DNA from: Microglena sp. YARC
Taxonomy: Eukaryota > Chlorophyta > Chlorophyceae > Chlamydomonadales > Chlamydomonadaceae
Assembly: GCA_022414725.1 (NCBI GenBank)
Contig: CM039462.1
Span: forward strand, 45,322,945 to 45,386,944
Reading direction: 5' to 3'
DNA: 64,000 bases
In this document: piece by piece, positions 61,673 to 64,000 of the stretch
How the letters are laid out: each line of letters begins with the position of its first letter
Position numbering within the stretch: the stretch's first letter is position 1
Notes under the pieces: model-generated
Seen by the model: the letters and a program-made list of their open reading frames with translations, nothing else
The model's database searches: none
Told to the model about the DNA's origin: nothing
Program-made: the position numbers and the translations under genes

Positions 61673-64000
61673 GGTACATGAGGCTGACCAAACATATGAT
61701 CGTTGCGAACTTGTCGATTATGAGGGGAGGAAGACGGGGAGTGTGCACCTGGGAGAGAGATTTGTGGTGGTCAAGATGAAATTGAGTTACCTTTATTCCC
61801 CATGATGGCTTCGTAACAAAGACACACTGGTATCTTGGACATGAACAAGTTTGCTTGGAGAGGTTAATTTCGCAAAATTTCAACATTGCTCGTTGCTTTT
61901 GAGATATGGTATCGCTGTCTCCTCCCGTAATCGCAACTTCTTCACCGGTGCCTTATTGCAGTCAGTACCAAGCAAAATGTAAGGTCGACTCTTGGCGAGA
62001 GACTTCGAGAGTTCGGCTTCTGTTCGACTTGTTCCAAGAAAGCCGGGCAATCCGAAAGTTGACAATTCGGGGAGCGTGAAGAACCAGATGATTGCGACCT
62101 GTCTATTCTCAATGGCCGACAATGGCTCTAACCGATCTTTGGACCAACCTTGAGCGACGCATAAACGATCTACTTGAATAGAAGTACCCACAGATTGGCA
62201 AAGCGCCTGCCCGTCGACATCTGGCGCATATGATCAAATGCCCTACAAAGAATCTCGACGCCTCATCTTTCAAGATGAAGCCCTATACAACAAACTGCCA
62301 CACCCCAAGCTTCCAACATCTAGACTTTCGCATCGCAAAAAGCTGCAGTTTTTCTCTTGCGAGAAGTGAGGTCTGAGGACAAACAATGGAAGGATCCCCC
62401 TTGCGCGGTTAGTTGACTAAACTTCAGAGAGGCTGAAAAGGTTAAGCGAAGCCCTACTTTCCTCGAAGAACCTAGGGGGACGCATCATAACGCAAACGCT
62501 TCTTTGGGCACCACAATCGCCATTCCTGCACGGCGTTCTACCTTACCATCCGAAACACTTTGGCAGTCTCGGCCCTCACAATGACCACTCCTCTGCTACC
62601 ACAAGACATTGTCCGGAGACCATCGAAGGAAAAACGAAAAACTAAAAACGAAAAATATCGCACATTCTCGTTGTTGCCTACAAATCGCGAATTCACTCTG
62701 TCGCACATTCCTGATTCGAAAATAGCCCCTTTTTCTATAGGTCAACGAGTGCCACTTTGATTCATGCAAGCAGACTTGCTCCAAAAAACCATCAAGGAAC
62801 TATGTGAGCCTCTTCAAAACCTCACAGAAAGTGGAGACAGGTTCTCGACGACAACGTACCGCATTGACAGACGCTTCTCCATCAGCAATCTGTAATGAAT
62901 AACCTACGTGTCTACATGCTTCGATGCCTGGCAGACGCTTTCTCTACCTCGGAGGCCCGCTCCCCGCTAATGAGTAGCTTGACAACAGACCGAGACACCT
63001 ACTCGAAGAACCTGTGGCATTAGTATATCCTCCTTACAATGCGCTCCTCGTGGCTGCGCGTAGACCCGGCGTGTTACTTGATATCTTGACTGTAACAGAC
63101 TCACGGAACCCCCCGTACCAGATCGTACAGCTCGGCGCAATCGACTTATCGCCAAGGCGTCTTATCTTCATCTCAGCGTCAAACTGACTGTTTGGAACCT
63201 CGAGACGCTGAATCTCTCGTGCGTATCATTCCGGATAGAGGACTCTTCCGAGTTCCTGAACAGATTGCGTACGCCATATTCTAACATGTAGTCCGCCGCA
63301 ATCCTTTCTTCCCATCGTGCTCCAGGGCACGTACCGAACCTCCCTCGAAGGTACTGCAAGAAACAGGAAACTTTATTGTTGCAGATTGCTACTTCGTACA
63401 GCTCGAGCAAAGATAGACCGCCTAAGGACTCGTCGGGTTTGTGCGTTCGAAAGGTCTAGGGGCCACGCCAATCTACAGCACTTGCTGCCGCCCCTCCAAG
63501 CTAATTCGTTCAGAGCTTCCGCGTAGCCGAGAAAAACGTCATCAGGAGACATCATAGTTCAGAAAAAACATCCTCAACCGATGCAGCCTGCTTGGTGAAG
63601 AACCACCTTTGCAACATCGGTTCGCACTCACTCATCGCTACAAATCAAGCAAGACCACGTACAGAAGTTGGAAGTACAGAAGGACGCAAGCTCGATTCAT
63701 AGGATTTCTCCACTGGCAGAAAGCACGTCAAAGCGGAGCCCACCCAACAGACCGGGGGGGGGGCCAGGGGCGGTGACTTAGGCTTCACTGCGAAGACTTC
63801 TGGGACGCGATGGAGATGAACGCTTCCAGAAACATCCTGATTGCTTACACTTCACCAAGTCTTTGGGAGAGAGCGTCCTCTCGCGTTTCGCCGAGACGCG
63901 CCGAGAAGTTCCTCGACAACCCCACCCCCTGATACTGCAATATGGGACACAGACGGGCCTTGAATCGTTTACCAAAGAGCTACTCGGAATATCTTCGAGA
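61673..64000. other. No recognisable gene
   Basis: Stop-rich in all frames with only short frames. A decayed mobile element is conceivable, but no domain was recognised. Confidence 0.4.

Noticed and set aside
62200..63980. Decayed reverse transcriptase or other retroelement
   Set aside because: No conserved motif (such as YxDD or an endonuclease signature) could be found in any frame.

Overview
The window looks like nuclear DNA of a eukaryotic protist (an alga or similar lineage; I cannot name the species) that carries degraded, rearranged DNA of large double-stranded DNA viruses. Evidence for a eukaryotic setting is spliceosomal-type introns (one with an exact in-frame splice), MITEs, a large inverted-repeat transposon, many minisatellites, and low coding density outside the viral block. 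Evidence for viral DNA is a set of genes typical of nucleocytoplasmic large DNA viruses or polinton-like viruses: two different primase-helicases, a GIY-YIG/T5orf172-like protein, a compact packaging-type ATPase, tail-fibre-like proteins, a caspase-like protease, an LRAT-fold protein and leucine-rich-repeat fragments. A giant-virus genome that itself carries eukaryotic transposons remains possible.

Layout. 1-9.46 kb is mostly non-coding; it holds a broken T5orf172 copy, a hairpin made from a gene fragment, several tandem repeats and a MITE. 9.46-10.46 kb is an assembly gap. 10.46-20.55 kb is a large transposon whose left end lies in the gap. It contains a 78-bp hairpin minisatellite, an internal inverted duplication, and a multi-exon gene with a DUF7869-like domain. 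20.55-27.70 kb is a virus-like segment: an RCC1/tail-fibre chimera, an Ig-domain tail protein and a ribbon-helix-helix protein. 27.70-32.53 kb is a second, internally deleted copy of the same transposon in inverse orientation. It sits inside a gene, with an AGAA target duplication, and removing it in thought restores one open frame.

32.5-46.5 kb is the densest viral region: alanine-rich protein, caspase-like protein, packaging-type ATPase, hypotheticals, LRR remnant, LRAT-like protein, a truncated D5 primase-helicase and T5orf172 fragments. These are separated by repeat families shared only within this block. 46.6-51.0 kb looks like a separate replication module: an intact 848-residue primase-polymerase/SF3 helicase, two divergent paralogous small genes, and three 245-bp direct repeats between them that could be an origin. 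51.7-54.7 kb carries a duplicated unit of a tRNA-like gene plus a possible nuclease-fold gene. 55-64 kb is repeats, a second 1-kb gap (57.7-58.7 kb) and sequence with no recognisable genes.

How the parts fit together: replication (primase-helicases, candidate origin), packaging (ATPase), structure (two fibre-like proteins) and host interaction (caspase-like, LRAT, LRR) functions are present, but no capsid protein or DNA polymerase B is visible. The block is best read as a partial endogenous viral element, later cut up by transposon insertion and segmental duplication. All family assignments are by eye from motifs; no database search was possible.
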